DNA from: Dillenia suffruticosa
Lineage: Eukaryota; Streptophyta; Magnoliopsida; Dilleniales; Dilleniaceae
Direction of reading: 5' to 3'
Length of the DNA: 64,000 nt
Assembly: GCA_033439265.1 (NCBI GenBank)
Contig: JAVTVX010000031.1
Coordinates: 9,037,501 to 9,101,500 of the forward strand
The translations under genes and the position numbers were made by a program. Below are positions 21,901 to 33,204 of the stretch, in pieces. The stretch's first letter is position 1; each line of letters starts with the position of its first letter. Below the pieces are notes generated by a model, which saw only the letters and a program-made list of their open reading frames with translations, searched no databases and was not told the DNA's origin.

Positions 21901-24900
21901 GCTGACCGAATTATCTCTTGATGACTACAAAATTAAGTCATGCATTTGTATATGATATAATTTTGTGTACTAACGAAGGCCTATGCTACATTGCAAACGC
22001 ATGTAATAAACATGGGGCATGAGCTATGTGCAAGGTCCCATTTTAGAAAATATTAAAACTTGTATTTTCATCTGTATTTTTACTTATCATATTTAAATTC
22101 TTTTGTATTGCACTATAATAGGATTTATGAATTTTCTCTTAATTGTGATTATTTTTTTATTTTTATATTTTTGATTTTAAGTAGAAGTCGAGAATATTGA
22201 AATTATCATAGATTATGAAACATATTGGTTTATGAAAACGATCGAAAAAATGTAATAAGAAAACCGAATTAGGTTTTGATGTAGGACCCACAAAAGAAAA
22301 AGAAAAAGAAAAAAGAAAAATAAAAGAAAATAATAAAATAAAAATAATTTGGGACACCATGGCATATCATCACCAACCACATGACGCCCTTACCTTTGAC
22401 ATCTCACCATATTTGGGCTCCACATTCCACTTAGATAAAGAAAGATATATGGAGAAAGAGCTTAAAATATAATATTTATATTCTTAAAACCTCATTTTCG
22501 AATTCCATTATTTTCCTCCAAAAATCAACCCAAGCCTCCATGAAAATGATCTTTTTAAGATTGAAATAAACTATTTCCATCCATATATATGTTAGCCCTA
22601 GTCTTTGGAAAGAAAAAGGAAGTGTAGAATACTTATAAAACAAAATAGAAATCCAAAGAAAATTTGGAGAGAAAAGTAAGGAAAACTCAAAAGAAGAATT
22701 ACAAATTTGAGACAAGTATCATACTTGTGTTGTTTCTTTGATGCCTAATAGCTATATTTAATATATTTTCAGATTGTTTGTAGTATCTAAATAAGGATGG
22801 ATTGAAAAATGAAAGGAAAATCTCAGTTTGTAATAACAAAAGATGAAATAAAACCTAAATTTAAAATTCTGAATGACCATACTCTGTTATTTATTTCATA
22901 TCTTTTTCTATACAACTACAAATTAGCTTTAAAATAACATATGATTCAAAAAGTTTTGTGAAAAATTGAATTTTTGATAAATTTTTAAAATAGCATGATC
23001 TCTACAAAAAACCTGCTTTATTTACAGTATGACCATACTCTATTCTTTATTAAGTAATTTTCTTTGCACAACTGCAAATCAAGTAAGGTTTTCTTTTGAG
23101 AAACTAAACTTCAATAACTTTAAAATGACATAAAATTCGAACAGTTTTATTAAAAAATGAATTTTTAGGGAATTTTCAAAATATCACATTTTTTTTATAG
23201 AAAATCTTGTATCTACCTGTCTTTGTGCTAAAATTTACCTCGATTGTTGGCTCCCTTTTAGACTGAATGGGACTAGCCTCTAAACACAAATATTGTAACT
23301 CTATATTTTATCTTTAAAAGGTCACTAGAATCACATCAATCCGATATGTGTAGAACTAGTTATGTTGATTCTCTATGACTATGCAAGTTGTATTGTAAAT
23401 TTCAAATTATAAAATTGCTTGATGTAGTTTTTTATGTGCAATTGGAATTGAAACTTGTTATGAATATACAAACTATAACCCTAAATCTTAATTTTGTCTG
23501 ATAAATGGATTCATCTCGATCCAAACATTGTAGCCCAAGATATGATGGTTTGATCAAAACTTGTTTGTGCTGAAATAACTCATTAAAGTGTTATGAGTTG
23601 ATGGACTATAGAGATTGCATATTTGTGATATTTGATTATGAATTCTATGTAATTCTTGTGATAAATTGGGATTTTTGTAATCATTACTCATATGAACATG
23701 AAATAATATGAAGAGAAAGTGATATTACGATAATTTTTTCAAAAGTTTTGTGAAATCTATGGGCAAAGTTTAAGAAATACAGTTGGTATACGGAGTTTCG
23801 AAAGTTTTACAAAGCCTGGGAGTAAAACTTGAGGAATAATAGTTGTATCTCTTTTTCTTACAATGACAAAATTAGAAACAAGTGAAGTGTTTGAGATGTT
23901 TAAGCTAAAAAGAACTAAATTTCATTTAAAAATACTAAATTTTGATTTGTTTTTCCAGACTCTCATACACTAACTTGGTTCGATAATCTATTTCTTTCTT
24001 TAAATATTAATTTCAATTTAGAACAATAAAGATAGAGAAAGATAATGAATTTATAATGATAATTATATTTATTTTTTTAAAATTGTTTGAGATAACGTAT
24101 ATTTCTTGTGTACTCTTTGATGTCACGTTATTTGATTACTGATATTGATATTTCTATGCCTGATTACCTATTATGTATGCTATTGGTCCCCCGTTTACTT
24201 CTTTAGATTATGTTGACACCGATATCCTTATTTTCATGTGATCAGGGAAACGAGAGGGAATCATTGGGTACAAATCTTTGAGTCAAAGGATTTTGCTCCC
24301 TACTCTTTTATGACCCGTTTATATTATTAAGACATGTTGTTCTTGTGTTACTTTTGGATTTGTATGAGTTTCCTGTTATATGTTAATGAATAGTTAAAAA
24401 CTAGGAAGAATTTATATGTATAGTTTTGTCTATATTGAGACTATATTTCATAGTATGTTATCAGATGACCGGAAGAGTCATTAATACATGTTTGTTTGAT
24501 ATTATAGGTAATATGTGCATTTTATCAGCTTTTATATTAATTCTAGGTGGTTAAATAGTCATTAAATAGAAAAAACTTTGTCGTTATTTTATTTGAAAAT
24601 AATAAACAATTTAATTTCTTTTAAAATAATTATCCTTCCGTGATATTATATACGGGAAGTGCGACTATCGCGAGTTTAGATGTTGTATTTTAATCATGTT
24701 AGTTAGTTCTGCATTTGCATGTCTATTCTCTTTTACTAAAACATACGATATCTGGATAGTGGGTCATCACATTATGTGCCCTGTTTTCCTTGATGACCAT
24801 AATTCTATGCCATTTTGTGGATGTGGATTTGTTGTCTGATGCATATTGTGCATGAAACACTCCTTGTGAAGTGTCAGAACCTCCTCCATCACCTCTTGTT

Positions 24901-25984
24901 TTTAGCCGGATTACTTGTGTTTACTTTCGGAGTTATCGTCTAGCACTTGGATTATTATGTCTTTTTGCTCAATTTTTTATTATATAACAAAGTATTTCTT
25001 ATCTTTCAAGTATGTTGCAATTACTAACATTCTCAAGAAGTGTGTTCACAAACTTTAGTTGGTGTTTGGTATCATTTCTTTTTATTTTTTCTGAAAAATA
25101 AACAATAACTGTGTTTGGTTGGAAATAACATGTTTTCCATTTAATATGACATTCAAGAAAAACATGCAAGTTGTTTTTTTAAAATGCTAAAACTGGCTTA
25201 AGGTTTTTAGATTTTTTTTTTCCATCCTAGAGGCTTATCTTCTTCCTCCTCTGACACCTCCCTCTCTCTCTCTCTCTCCCTCCTTCCATCGACATTCAAA
25301 TAGACATTTCTTTGCATCAGAGTTGCACGACACATACATGTTCCCCAAATTACATATTATTATCTCACTCCCCCATTCCCCTCTTGTTATCTTTTTCATC
25401 AGACTTGTTTCCTGATTGTTCAAGGAAATGTTTTCTGAAAATGAGCTAATAGTCATTTTCTTATTGGCCAAATAGCGGCTGTTATTTTAGTAAAATTTTC
25501 CAAATCAAAGGCATAGTATTGTTTAGTGAAATTAGTTTTATGACCTGAACAAAGATTGTTAAACATTGAATTCCTGAGAAAGGGATTGCTTATTTTTCTA
25601 CGGTTTAATTCTTTTGCAAGCTCTTGGAGTAAATAATTTGTTCTTGGGCCGTGGTTGATCTAATCTACAAATTTTTTGGCTTGGTGAGGAAGGGAAGTGG
25701 ACACATTCTCTACCCTTTGGTAATGTTCAAGAACTTAATGTATGAAAACAATTTCGTATTTTGTATATTTGTTATTTAGATTTTTCTTATTTATTTATTT
25801 TTAAAATAAATAGTGCTAAAATAGTATTAGCGTTAAAATAGAAAACTATAAACAGTAATTTTACCATGGTCACACAGCGGAGAGTCTATTCGTAATCATA
25901 GGGTTGAGCCGCATAACAATAATTATAATAATCACCACATGCTGATGTGATGATCATCTGCTAAATACACTGCATGAATCTTTG
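21901..25984. other. Unassigned repetitive-looking DNA
   Basis: Mostly AT-rich. Two neighbouring units, about 22875-23010 and 23035-23200, resemble each other (ACCATACTCT, then a TTTAAAATRACATAWRATTC block, then GAATTTTTRG) and form an imperfect duplication; such blocks occur in LTRs of large Ty3/gypsy elements, but no LTR ends or primer site were found. 25245-25290 is a (CT)n run. No gene is supported; the 78-79 codon frames have no family resemblance. Confidence 0.4.
22875..23200 (+). repeat. Imperfect tandem duplication
   Basis: Two units of about 155 bases start with GACCATACTCT (22877 and 23030) and share CTTTAAAATRACAT and a GAATTTTT block before an AAAATA segment. They are diverged, with small insertions. 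Confidence 0.55.
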
Positions 25985-26666
25985 TGTCATGCCTTGGCGC
26001 TCGAATCAAAGACACGACAACCATCATGTCATGTCTCGATTTTAAAGTCAAGCAGCAACAACCACTGCATTATCTCAAAACACGTGTAAACCTTACTCCA
26101 TATTTTAAGATACCGAAAGATATTCTAATATTCTAAATACTTAAAAAATAAATTTAAATCATACTTATTCCAATCCGTCCATCTAAACAATTTCCAAACA
26201 TTTAAATAAATTCACAAATTTAAAATGTATTCAAAATTCATCACATAGTTTAAATGCCCCGACGAAAACAATATGTTTTATAAAAGAAAATTTTAAACAA
26301 ATCAAATAAAATTCTATATCATAAAAGTATGGATTTTATAATGCTTGTCTAGGGAAAATCAAGCAAATATTTATCAAATCCGACCATAACGAGATGTGCA
26401 AAATTTCCTTCCATGGTTCATATAACAAAGTTCAAAAAAGAAAATTCTCATGACTATTACTTAATGAGGGTCAACAAAAATAATTTCTTCAATCGGCACT
26501 AGATAACATCTACGTCTCCAATCTAAATTTTTTCTGAAAAATTAGAACGAGATGGGTGAATATAAAAATTTTTAGTGAATGGAGTGCAATGACATATTGA
26601 ACTTGAATGAGGGGCTAAACTCATATATTAAATATATTCCAATGCATTAAGTAAAGTCATTCGTAT

Positions 26667-26671
26667 AAAAT
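26667..26671. repeat. Target-site duplication AAAAT, left
   Basis: AAAAT at 26667-26671 is repeated exactly at 29767-29771 on the other side of the giant LTR, the 5-bp duplication made by LTR-retrotransposon integrase. Confidence 0.85.
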
Positions 26672-27803
26672 TGTCACGCCCCGAACCGGGATCGTGAACA
26701 GCCGCCCGTTGTCCCTGGATGCCGGCTGGATTTTTACAGAAAATCGGGCAGAACCTCCCCATAAATCGGAGGTTTCCCATGTACAATTTCACCTGTATAT
26801 GACATTCATCCAGTACAAATAAACAATTGGCCATCCCGGCCTCTCCAAAATCAACAATATCCACAGCCAACATCCAGAACAACGCAAGGCTATAAAGTTT
26901 CTAACAGTCCTAGCAACAGACCTCTACTGTCATGCCCAACTAGAGCATGAGCAGCCGCCACACCGAGCGGACTTAAATTCTACGCATATATAAAATAAAT
27001 TCCCAAGTTATTTTTAAATATTTACAAATGCCTCAATGCAACGAAATAATCAACACGCGAGTTTCGCGAAATAAAGTCCATAATTTATACAGTCATCCCA
27101 GAAAATTTATATAAATACATTGGTCAATCTAAAACCTCCAATACATAATAATATCACCAATCATCATAGCGGAAGAGATGGAAAATATCCATACCCAATC
27201 CCAGTGGTATCTCCTCGATCCAACACTAATCCTGTGGGAAAGAAAGTGAGGGATGAGTATCTATGGGAGGATACTCAGTAAGTGAGGGGATTGACATCAT
27301 GCTATCAATATCGAGATGAATTTGGAGTGTCAAAGCATAAGATAAGAAAATATCCACAGTGTGCAAACCAATCATGTTATTTCAAAATCATATATAATAC
27401 GCACACATCAGAAAGCAAGATATGCATCCTAAAATTTTACATCAATGTCATGAAGAACCGGCCAATGAAATATTCCCGGCAATGGTCTACCTCGACCAAG
27501 GACGGCGCATTGGGGGTTTTTCCAAATGCAAGTATTAAAGAATGGTTCTCTGCCCCAATGTTGGCCACAGACTACCCCAACTAGCCTGTAAAAAAATATA
27601 TAGTGTACATATAACTAGTCGGCCGTGTATGGTGCCCCCGCCTGGTGCTAGACGGAGCCGTACTCAACGTCCTCTCCGATGAGGGTCAACCTGGGACACC
27701 CATACACACGACAATCTGGCGGATACCTCCGGCCGAAGCGTATCCGGACACAAGGGGTGCCTCTACCAGATGTCCTTCGTAGCTACGGATCACAATATCA
27801 AAT

Positions 27804-28055
27804 CGGCCGGGCACGTAGCCCCATGCATCCCATCACCAGTCGGCCGGGCATATAGCCCCATGCATAATATCATAACGTCGGCCGGGCATACAGCCCAATG
27901 CATAATATCATAAAGTCGGCCGGGCATACAGCCCAAAACATAATATCGTAAAGTCGGCCGGGCATACAGCCCAAAACATAATATCGTAAAGTCGGCCGGG
28001 CATACAGCCCAAAACATAATATCGTAAAGTCGGCCGGGCATATAGCCCAAATGTG
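27804..28055 (-). repeat. 38-bp minisatellite in giant LTR copy 1
   Basis: Seven units start with CGGCCGGGCA at 27804, 27841, 27879, 27917, 27955, 27993 and 28031, a period of 37-38 bases. The middle units are nearly identical. Each unit has AGCCCAAAACATAATATCG or a variant. The unit length is not a multiple of three per unit pair, which is why look-alike open frames appear in all three minus frames. Confidence 0.9.
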
Positions 28056-28719
28056 TAAGTAAATCCATTTAAAACCATGTGCCAATGCAGTGAAAGCATT
28101 TAAAACATATCAATATGTCGAAAATGTGGCACAATATACGTTTATCAAAACTCATGGATGCATATCAATAAGGTCAGCAGTTAAGACACTCCAAAGGTCA
28201 CAAAACATTTCATCAAATATTGGAAAGTCATAACAATCATACATTTTGCAGAAACATGTCATTAAAAGATATTTTTGAAACATGGTTTTCAATCAATAGC
28301 GAATGTCAAAGTCCCACTCACCGTTCTACGGGAGGGAAGTCACTCCCTACTGCCAAGCCAAATCGGATCTGACCGCTCGAGTCTCCAAAAGATCAACCTA
28401 AATCAGATTATCAAATTTCTGTAACATTCTATACTTAACCTTCAATTCATAGATAATCATTTCATAATTTGTATTCTATATGCATTCCACTTATACTCTA
28501 AACATATACAAAACCTTTCATCTTAAATTCAATCCTAGATTCGTCCAATTTATCAATTAGAGTCGAAATCTCCTCACCTAGGGTTTTCTCGAAGCGCCGA
28601 GTCTCGTCCGAAAGTCGCTTCGGTCACTCCAAAGTCTGTAGGGTTTCCTATCAAAACAAGGTTCATTTGTTAGATCTAAACACATAGATCCGAAACAAAA
28701 CCCTAAGTCATTTACCTAC

Positions 28720-29330
28720 GTGGAGATTCGTGAGCTGTCACGAACTCACGGACCGTCACGGGCCGTCGCGGGCTCGTGGGCCACAGCTAGCGGGCTCGCT
28801 GGTCTGCGTGCTACGGGGTAGCGGGCCGGCGGGCTGGCGGACCGATGGGCTGAACTGGGCCGCGGGCCGTACTGGACCTGCGGGCTTGGACGGGCTGTCG
28901 GGCCTGGTGGGCCCGTGGGCTTGCTGCTGATGGGCCTGCGGCTAATGGGCCTGCAGGCTGGCGGGCCTGCGGGCCGACAGTGGCTCGCGGGCTGGTGCTC
29001 GCCCGTGTGCTGCGCTGGCTCGTGCGCGCTCGCACGCTGGCTTGTGCGCGCTCGCGCGCTGCTGCGCGCGCTCTGCTCGCGCGCTGCTGCGCGCGCTCTG
29101 CTCGCGCGCCTGCTCGCTCGTGCACTGGGCCGCGCGCTCGTGGTCTGGGCCCCGAGCGCTCGTGCGCTGGGCCGCTCAAACTCGTGCGCTGGGTCGCGCG
29201 CCCGTGCACGCCCGTGCACTCTGGGCCGCGCACTCGGACTCACGCTCGCGCAAGAAGGGTCGCGCGCTCGCGAGCAGTCGCGCTCGCGCTACGGCGTGCT
29301 CGGGTGATCGCGCGCTCGCACGAGGGAGGG
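28720..29330. repeat. GC-rich simple region of giant LTR copy 1
   Basis: Made of GGGCCTGCGGGC, GGGCTCGTG and CTCGCGCGCTG words with short-period repetition. Frames up to 207 codons on the plus strand and 165 on the minus strand cross it; their Ala/Arg/Ser/Pro-rich translations are artefacts of composition. The matching part of copy 2 is 41850-42440. Confidence 0.75.
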
Positions 29331-29601
29331 AATCACTGTTGCTGTGGTGGTGGTGCCTGCGGAAGGTCGCGGGTGGTGCGATTGTGCAGGGAAGCGGGTC
29401 GCGCGGTGGCGCGCGGAGGAGGGTAGAGAACAACGAAGAGAGAGCGATCGCGAGAGGGATCGCGAAGGGAGAGAGAGAAACCGAGAGGGAAGAAGGAGGA
29501 GAAGAAGAAGAAGAAGAAGGAGAAGAAGGAGAAGCTGCCGGCGGAGCTTGCGGTGAAGACCAACGCCGCGGTGGGGGAGGGAGGCGAAGGGTCGGCGGAG
29601 A

Positions 29602-29604
<3 letters not shown>

Positions 29605-29644
<40 letters not shown>
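29605..29644 (+). repeat. (GA)n microsatellite
   Basis: About 20 GA units, the (TC)n leader of the giant LTR in element sense. Matching tracts occur at 41520-41545 and 63237-63275 in the other two copies. Confidence 0.9.
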
Positions 29645-29647
<3 letters not shown>

Positions 29648-29650
29648 AAC

Positions 29651-29708
29651 GAATTAGGGCTTTAGCCCTAATTCAATTGGGGGGAGGGCCAAAACGCTGC
29701 GTTTTGGC
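29651..29708 (-). promoter_or_regulatory. Two palindromes near the start of the giant LTR
   Basis: 29651-29674 is GAATTAGGGCT, TT, AGCCCTAATTC (11-bp perfect stem). 29688-29708 is GCCAAAACGC, T, GCGTTTTGGC (10-bp perfect stem). Copy 3 has the first palindrome as a 10-bp stem with AAAA loop at 63214-63237; copy 2 keeps only one arm of each. Position between an A/T-rich block and the (TC)n leader suggests a site near the transcription start; function is inferred. Confidence 0.6.
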
Positions 29709-29712
29709 TCTC

Positions 29713-29716
<4 letters not shown>

Positions 29717-29751
<35 letters not shown>
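29717..29751 (+). repeat. Poly-T run
   Basis: About 35 T residues, poly-A in the sense of the giant LTR, 15 bases from its TGTAACACC end. Confidence 0.9.
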
Positions 29752-29753
<2 letters not shown>

Positions 29754-30621
29754 GCTTGGTGTTACAAAAATAATTTCAGATTAAATCCACAATGACTTGT
29801 GTACTCCAAATCAATAAACAATTTGAACTTAATTTTCAATTATTCTTGAGGTTTTCCCAAATCACTATTCTCCGATGGCTGTTGATAGAATTCGTAAAAG
29901 GATTTTTCAAAATTTTCATAAAATAACCCCTCCTTGGCATTGGCTAAGAGTTCAGTTGGGTGCTGCCAAGTTATTATGGGAATAACTTGAAGAGACTCTC
30001 TATCCCGCCTATTACTAAGCCAAATTTTAACTCTGCCTTTACCATACCGCCCTGATGACCCAATTCATGGAAAACTTATACTATAGTCTCTTTTTTTTTT
30101 TCTCCAGCACCATGTAACAATAATATTAATTTCATCGATATACATTTGTGTTAAATATAAAAGAGAACAAATTCATAATTCACTATCAATATTCTATTGT
30201 AACACGGTACAAATAATTTAAAAATCAATAAAAGAGTTATGGAATTATCAACAATTCTATTTGGACATACTATAATCACAAAGCATTTTAAATCTATTTC
30301 AAATTTCTTTTAAAATTCAATTTATAGATCATAAATGAAAACATTTTATCATCCATATTCAACATAACCATTTACTCACATCTTGGAAGTGTGAACACTT
30401 TCAATTGGCAATAAATTCTAAGATAATCCCTTCTTGGATTCCAATTGATTTATCCTAAAACAACAAATATGAATTAAATATTAAATCATGCCCATTTGTA
30501 GGGTTTATGAGTTTTCCCTAACTTAACACTACTGTAATTTCTCAAATCCATGATTCCATATTTTCAATCCATCATCAGTATATTATTTGTATTTACATAC
30601 AATTCTCATTCACAAGTTTTC

Positions 30622-32871
30622 TGTAATAACGAAAAAGACTAAAAAAAGAAGAAAAAAAAATAAAGAGGACAAGGGAAATGTCAAAAAAAAAAAAAAACAA
30701 TCCCTACCACTCATTCTCTCTCCCACTCCCCCACTTCTCCACCCCCTCTCTCCCCCACCTGATGCCATCTCTCCCCCACCCGAAGCAATCTCTTCCCCAC
30801 ACTCCCCTCTTGGCTCTCTCTCTCCCTCTCCCTTCTTCCTCCAATTTAATCAAATATCCCTAAATATCCATAGATTTGAACTCCAAACCTTTCAACAAAC
30901 CCTTAAAAGGTTGAATCTAAGGGAAGATTCAAGTTTTCCTATAAAGAGAAAAACCTAGGGTTTAGAGTGGTTCAACAAGGTATGAAATTGATGATTCTAA
31001 TATAGATAATATTCTTTCCTAAAATTGAGTTTTAATTATTTTTACATAAATTTTGCATTTATATTGAGATTTAGGATTTTGTAAAGAGAGAAAATCTAGG
31101 GTTTGAAGGTGATGTGACCAAAAGACACAATTATGGTTCAAGTAAGGTAATTTTCCTTGCTTAATCATAAATTTGAGTGCATTTTACTAATACATAAATT
31201 TTATGTTGAGATTAGAAAAATAAAGTTTAGAAATTTAGGCCTAAAATTTACATAATGTTAAAATTTGGAAAAATTTTGAAAGGAGAATTATTTCCCTAGG
31301 TTGGTAATATAGTTTGATGAAATTAGTTGATGGATTGGTGAATTTGAAAAAAATTGAAGTTTGAATTATGAAGAAAATATTGATTTTCTCTAATATTAGT
31401 TTGTGATTAAATAATAAATATGTGCATATTGTTTTAGATTTAAGACAATTGGAATTTCAGAAGGAGAAAACCATTGATTTAAATTTGAATTGAGAGTAAT
31501 AACCCACCCAAGAGATGAATGAATGCATGATTATGATTTTGAATGTGAAAATATTTTACTCAATTTTGTAAATATTTTTAAAATTGATTTATAAATTAGT
31601 TTATGATTGTGGAGTTTCCAAAAGGGAATTTAGAATGAAAAATGCATTCAAATATTTTATTGAAATAATATGCCATATTTATTAATTCATATTGATAATG
31701 TTGGCATTGAATTTATGATTTGAGAAACATTTGAATGATTATGGCACACTTTGATTTTGCTATGAGATTTGTAAAATAGTGTTTGAATGTATGATCTAAT
31801 GGTTATAGTCATTCCCCCACGATGTGGCCCGACTGGACAACGTGGTTAAGGGGTGTTTGCCTTAGGAGATAACCACGCTCGAGAGGTATCTCCAAATCTG
31901 TTATTATTATTTTTTGGACTATCTTGGTAGCACCCCAAGGGAGGCCCAAAGCATTGCCAAGATTAGGAGTATTTGTGAGTTAGAAACGTATGAAAACCCT
32001 TGGCGGTTCTGCCCTTTGTCGTGATAGACTATTGTAGAAAACTATGATTTTGGCAACCCCATAATTTCGAAAAAGTTATGTATATGATTTTATGCATATG
32101 ATTTGCTCATTATGAATATTGAATTTTATTTGATAATGAATTTTGAATTTTTATGGATACGATAATATGATTTTCATATAATTATTTGACATGTCGATAA
32201 TCATCTCTCATTTACTTTCATAACATGTTATTCATTCACTGAGTATTATTCTATACTCATCCTTCTTATTTTAATTTTTAATAGACGAAACTTAGACCAA
32301 AGTATTGATGGTATTAGTACCATGTGACAAAATCATTTTGAAGGACTCATTACGAGTACTAGTTGTCTCGATTTCTTTTTTAAGGATTTTTTATGAACCC
32401 TTTGAGGCATTTTTGTATAAACTCCTTTGGGAACTTATTTAACTTTCATATTTTTTAAAAAAAATCTTTTTAGTTGGAATTGTATAATTCATCTTGAAAA
32501 TCTCCACTTTTCTTTTTTAAAATTTATTTGAGAATTGTTTTTGTGGTATTGGATATGGATCCTTTGAGTACATATTTATTTTGTATTTTGTGAATTTGAT
32601 TGGAATGGCCGGATTGGCGTTGTGCATGTATTTGGATTTACATGGTCGGGTTGGCCTTATGCATGCTTGTTTTGAATAGAGACAGACTCAATTGGTCCTT
32701 TTATTATGTGATGAATGAATGTTGATTCGTTTGGAAATGTTAGATTATTTTGGAAAATAGATGAATATTGATGAATGTCTTGCGATATTTTGATATGCGG
32801 GTTAGGCTCACCCGTATTTTGAAATAACACGACAGTTGTTGCGTGCTCGATCTGAGAGTTGAGACGTAACA
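30622..32871 (+). repeat. 5' LTR of plus-strand chromovirus-like element
   Basis: Opens TGTAATAACG (best guess) and closes GAGACGTAACA, followed after 7 bases by the primer site. It holds a CT-rich leader (30700-30850), the AGGGTTT region, the ACTGAGTAT/ATACTCATCC block (32238-32262) and the final GATCTGAGAGTTGAGACG block. 31201-32270 is repeated in 37754-38840. The frames at 30587-30958 lie in the CT-rich leader and are not genes. Confidence 0.7.
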
Positions 32872-32878
32872 ATTTTAT

Positions 32879-32889
32879 TGGTATCAGAG
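32879..32889 (+). other. Primer-binding site, initiator Met-tRNA type
   Basis: TGGTATCAGAG, 7 bases after the 5' LTR end. Confidence 0.9.
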
Positions 32890-33204
32890 TTTAGGCTCTT
32901 GTTTTGTAAAAGTTTAAGAAGTTTTCTAATATTTTCAAAAGTTTTCAATTGTTTTCAATTATTTTAAAGTTTGGGTATTCAAGATATTTCTAAAGAATTT
33001 TTTTTTAAACTCCTGCTATAGGTCCTAGAAAGTTGAATTTATTTTTAGGGAGTTAGATATTTAATTATTCAATTACTTTTACGTAATTAAGCACAATTTC
33101 TCTTTTATAGAACTACGTCTCCTCGAAAAAGAATAAAAAACCCAAATGAGTTTTCTTTTACTCCAACTCATCGGCCTGAGCCCACATCGTCCTCGCATGC
33201 ACTT

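Larger units (their letters stand above)
26672..29766 (-). mobile_element. Giant solo LTR, family G, copy 1
   Basis: In element sense (minus) it opens TGTAACACCAAGCC at 29766 and closes TTCGGGGCGTGACA at 26672; 3095 bases with an exact 5-bp target duplication. It matches the plus-strand copies at 41182-44571 and 62990 onward. Within it, in element sense: a poly-A run, two palindromes, a (TC)n/CTT tract, a GC-rich region with GGCCCATCAGCC-like units, the AGGGTTT and CTCGGACGA leader, a 38-bp minisatellite and the GGGAAACCTCC end block. No internal region is attached, so it is a solo LTR by recombination, or an LTR-only relic. Its end and its GAGTAT/ATACTC block resemble the chromovirus LTRs of this window, so a Tekay/Del-type origin is likely but not shown. 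Confidence 0.85.
25985..30621 (-). mobile_element. Chromovirus-like LTR (minus), split by a giant solo LTR
   Basis: In element sense it closes at 25985 with a TGACA-type end; the terminal 40 bases are doubled (25985 and 26026). Segments 25985-26671 and 29772-30621 align with the LTR remnant at 1139-1890 and the LTR at 3615-5300. The nested piece (26672-29766) is an independent insertion with its own target duplication. The other end is lost where the plus-strand chromovirus begins at 30622. No internal coding region is attached. Confidence 0.65.

Noticed and set aside
27804-28055. Regular repeats that at first sight resemble a CRISPR array
   Set aside because: Units are directly joined with no unique spacers, in plant LTR DNA.
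27790-28099. Three similar repetitive minus-strand frames with a CPADF-type repeat
   Set aside because: They are the three frames of one 38-bp minisatellite inside an LTR.
28730-29665. Frames of 130-207 codons on both strands
   Set aside because: GC-rich low-complexity and (GA)n sequence of a giant LTR. Ala/Arg/Ser-rich or Arg/Glu repeats are explained by composition.
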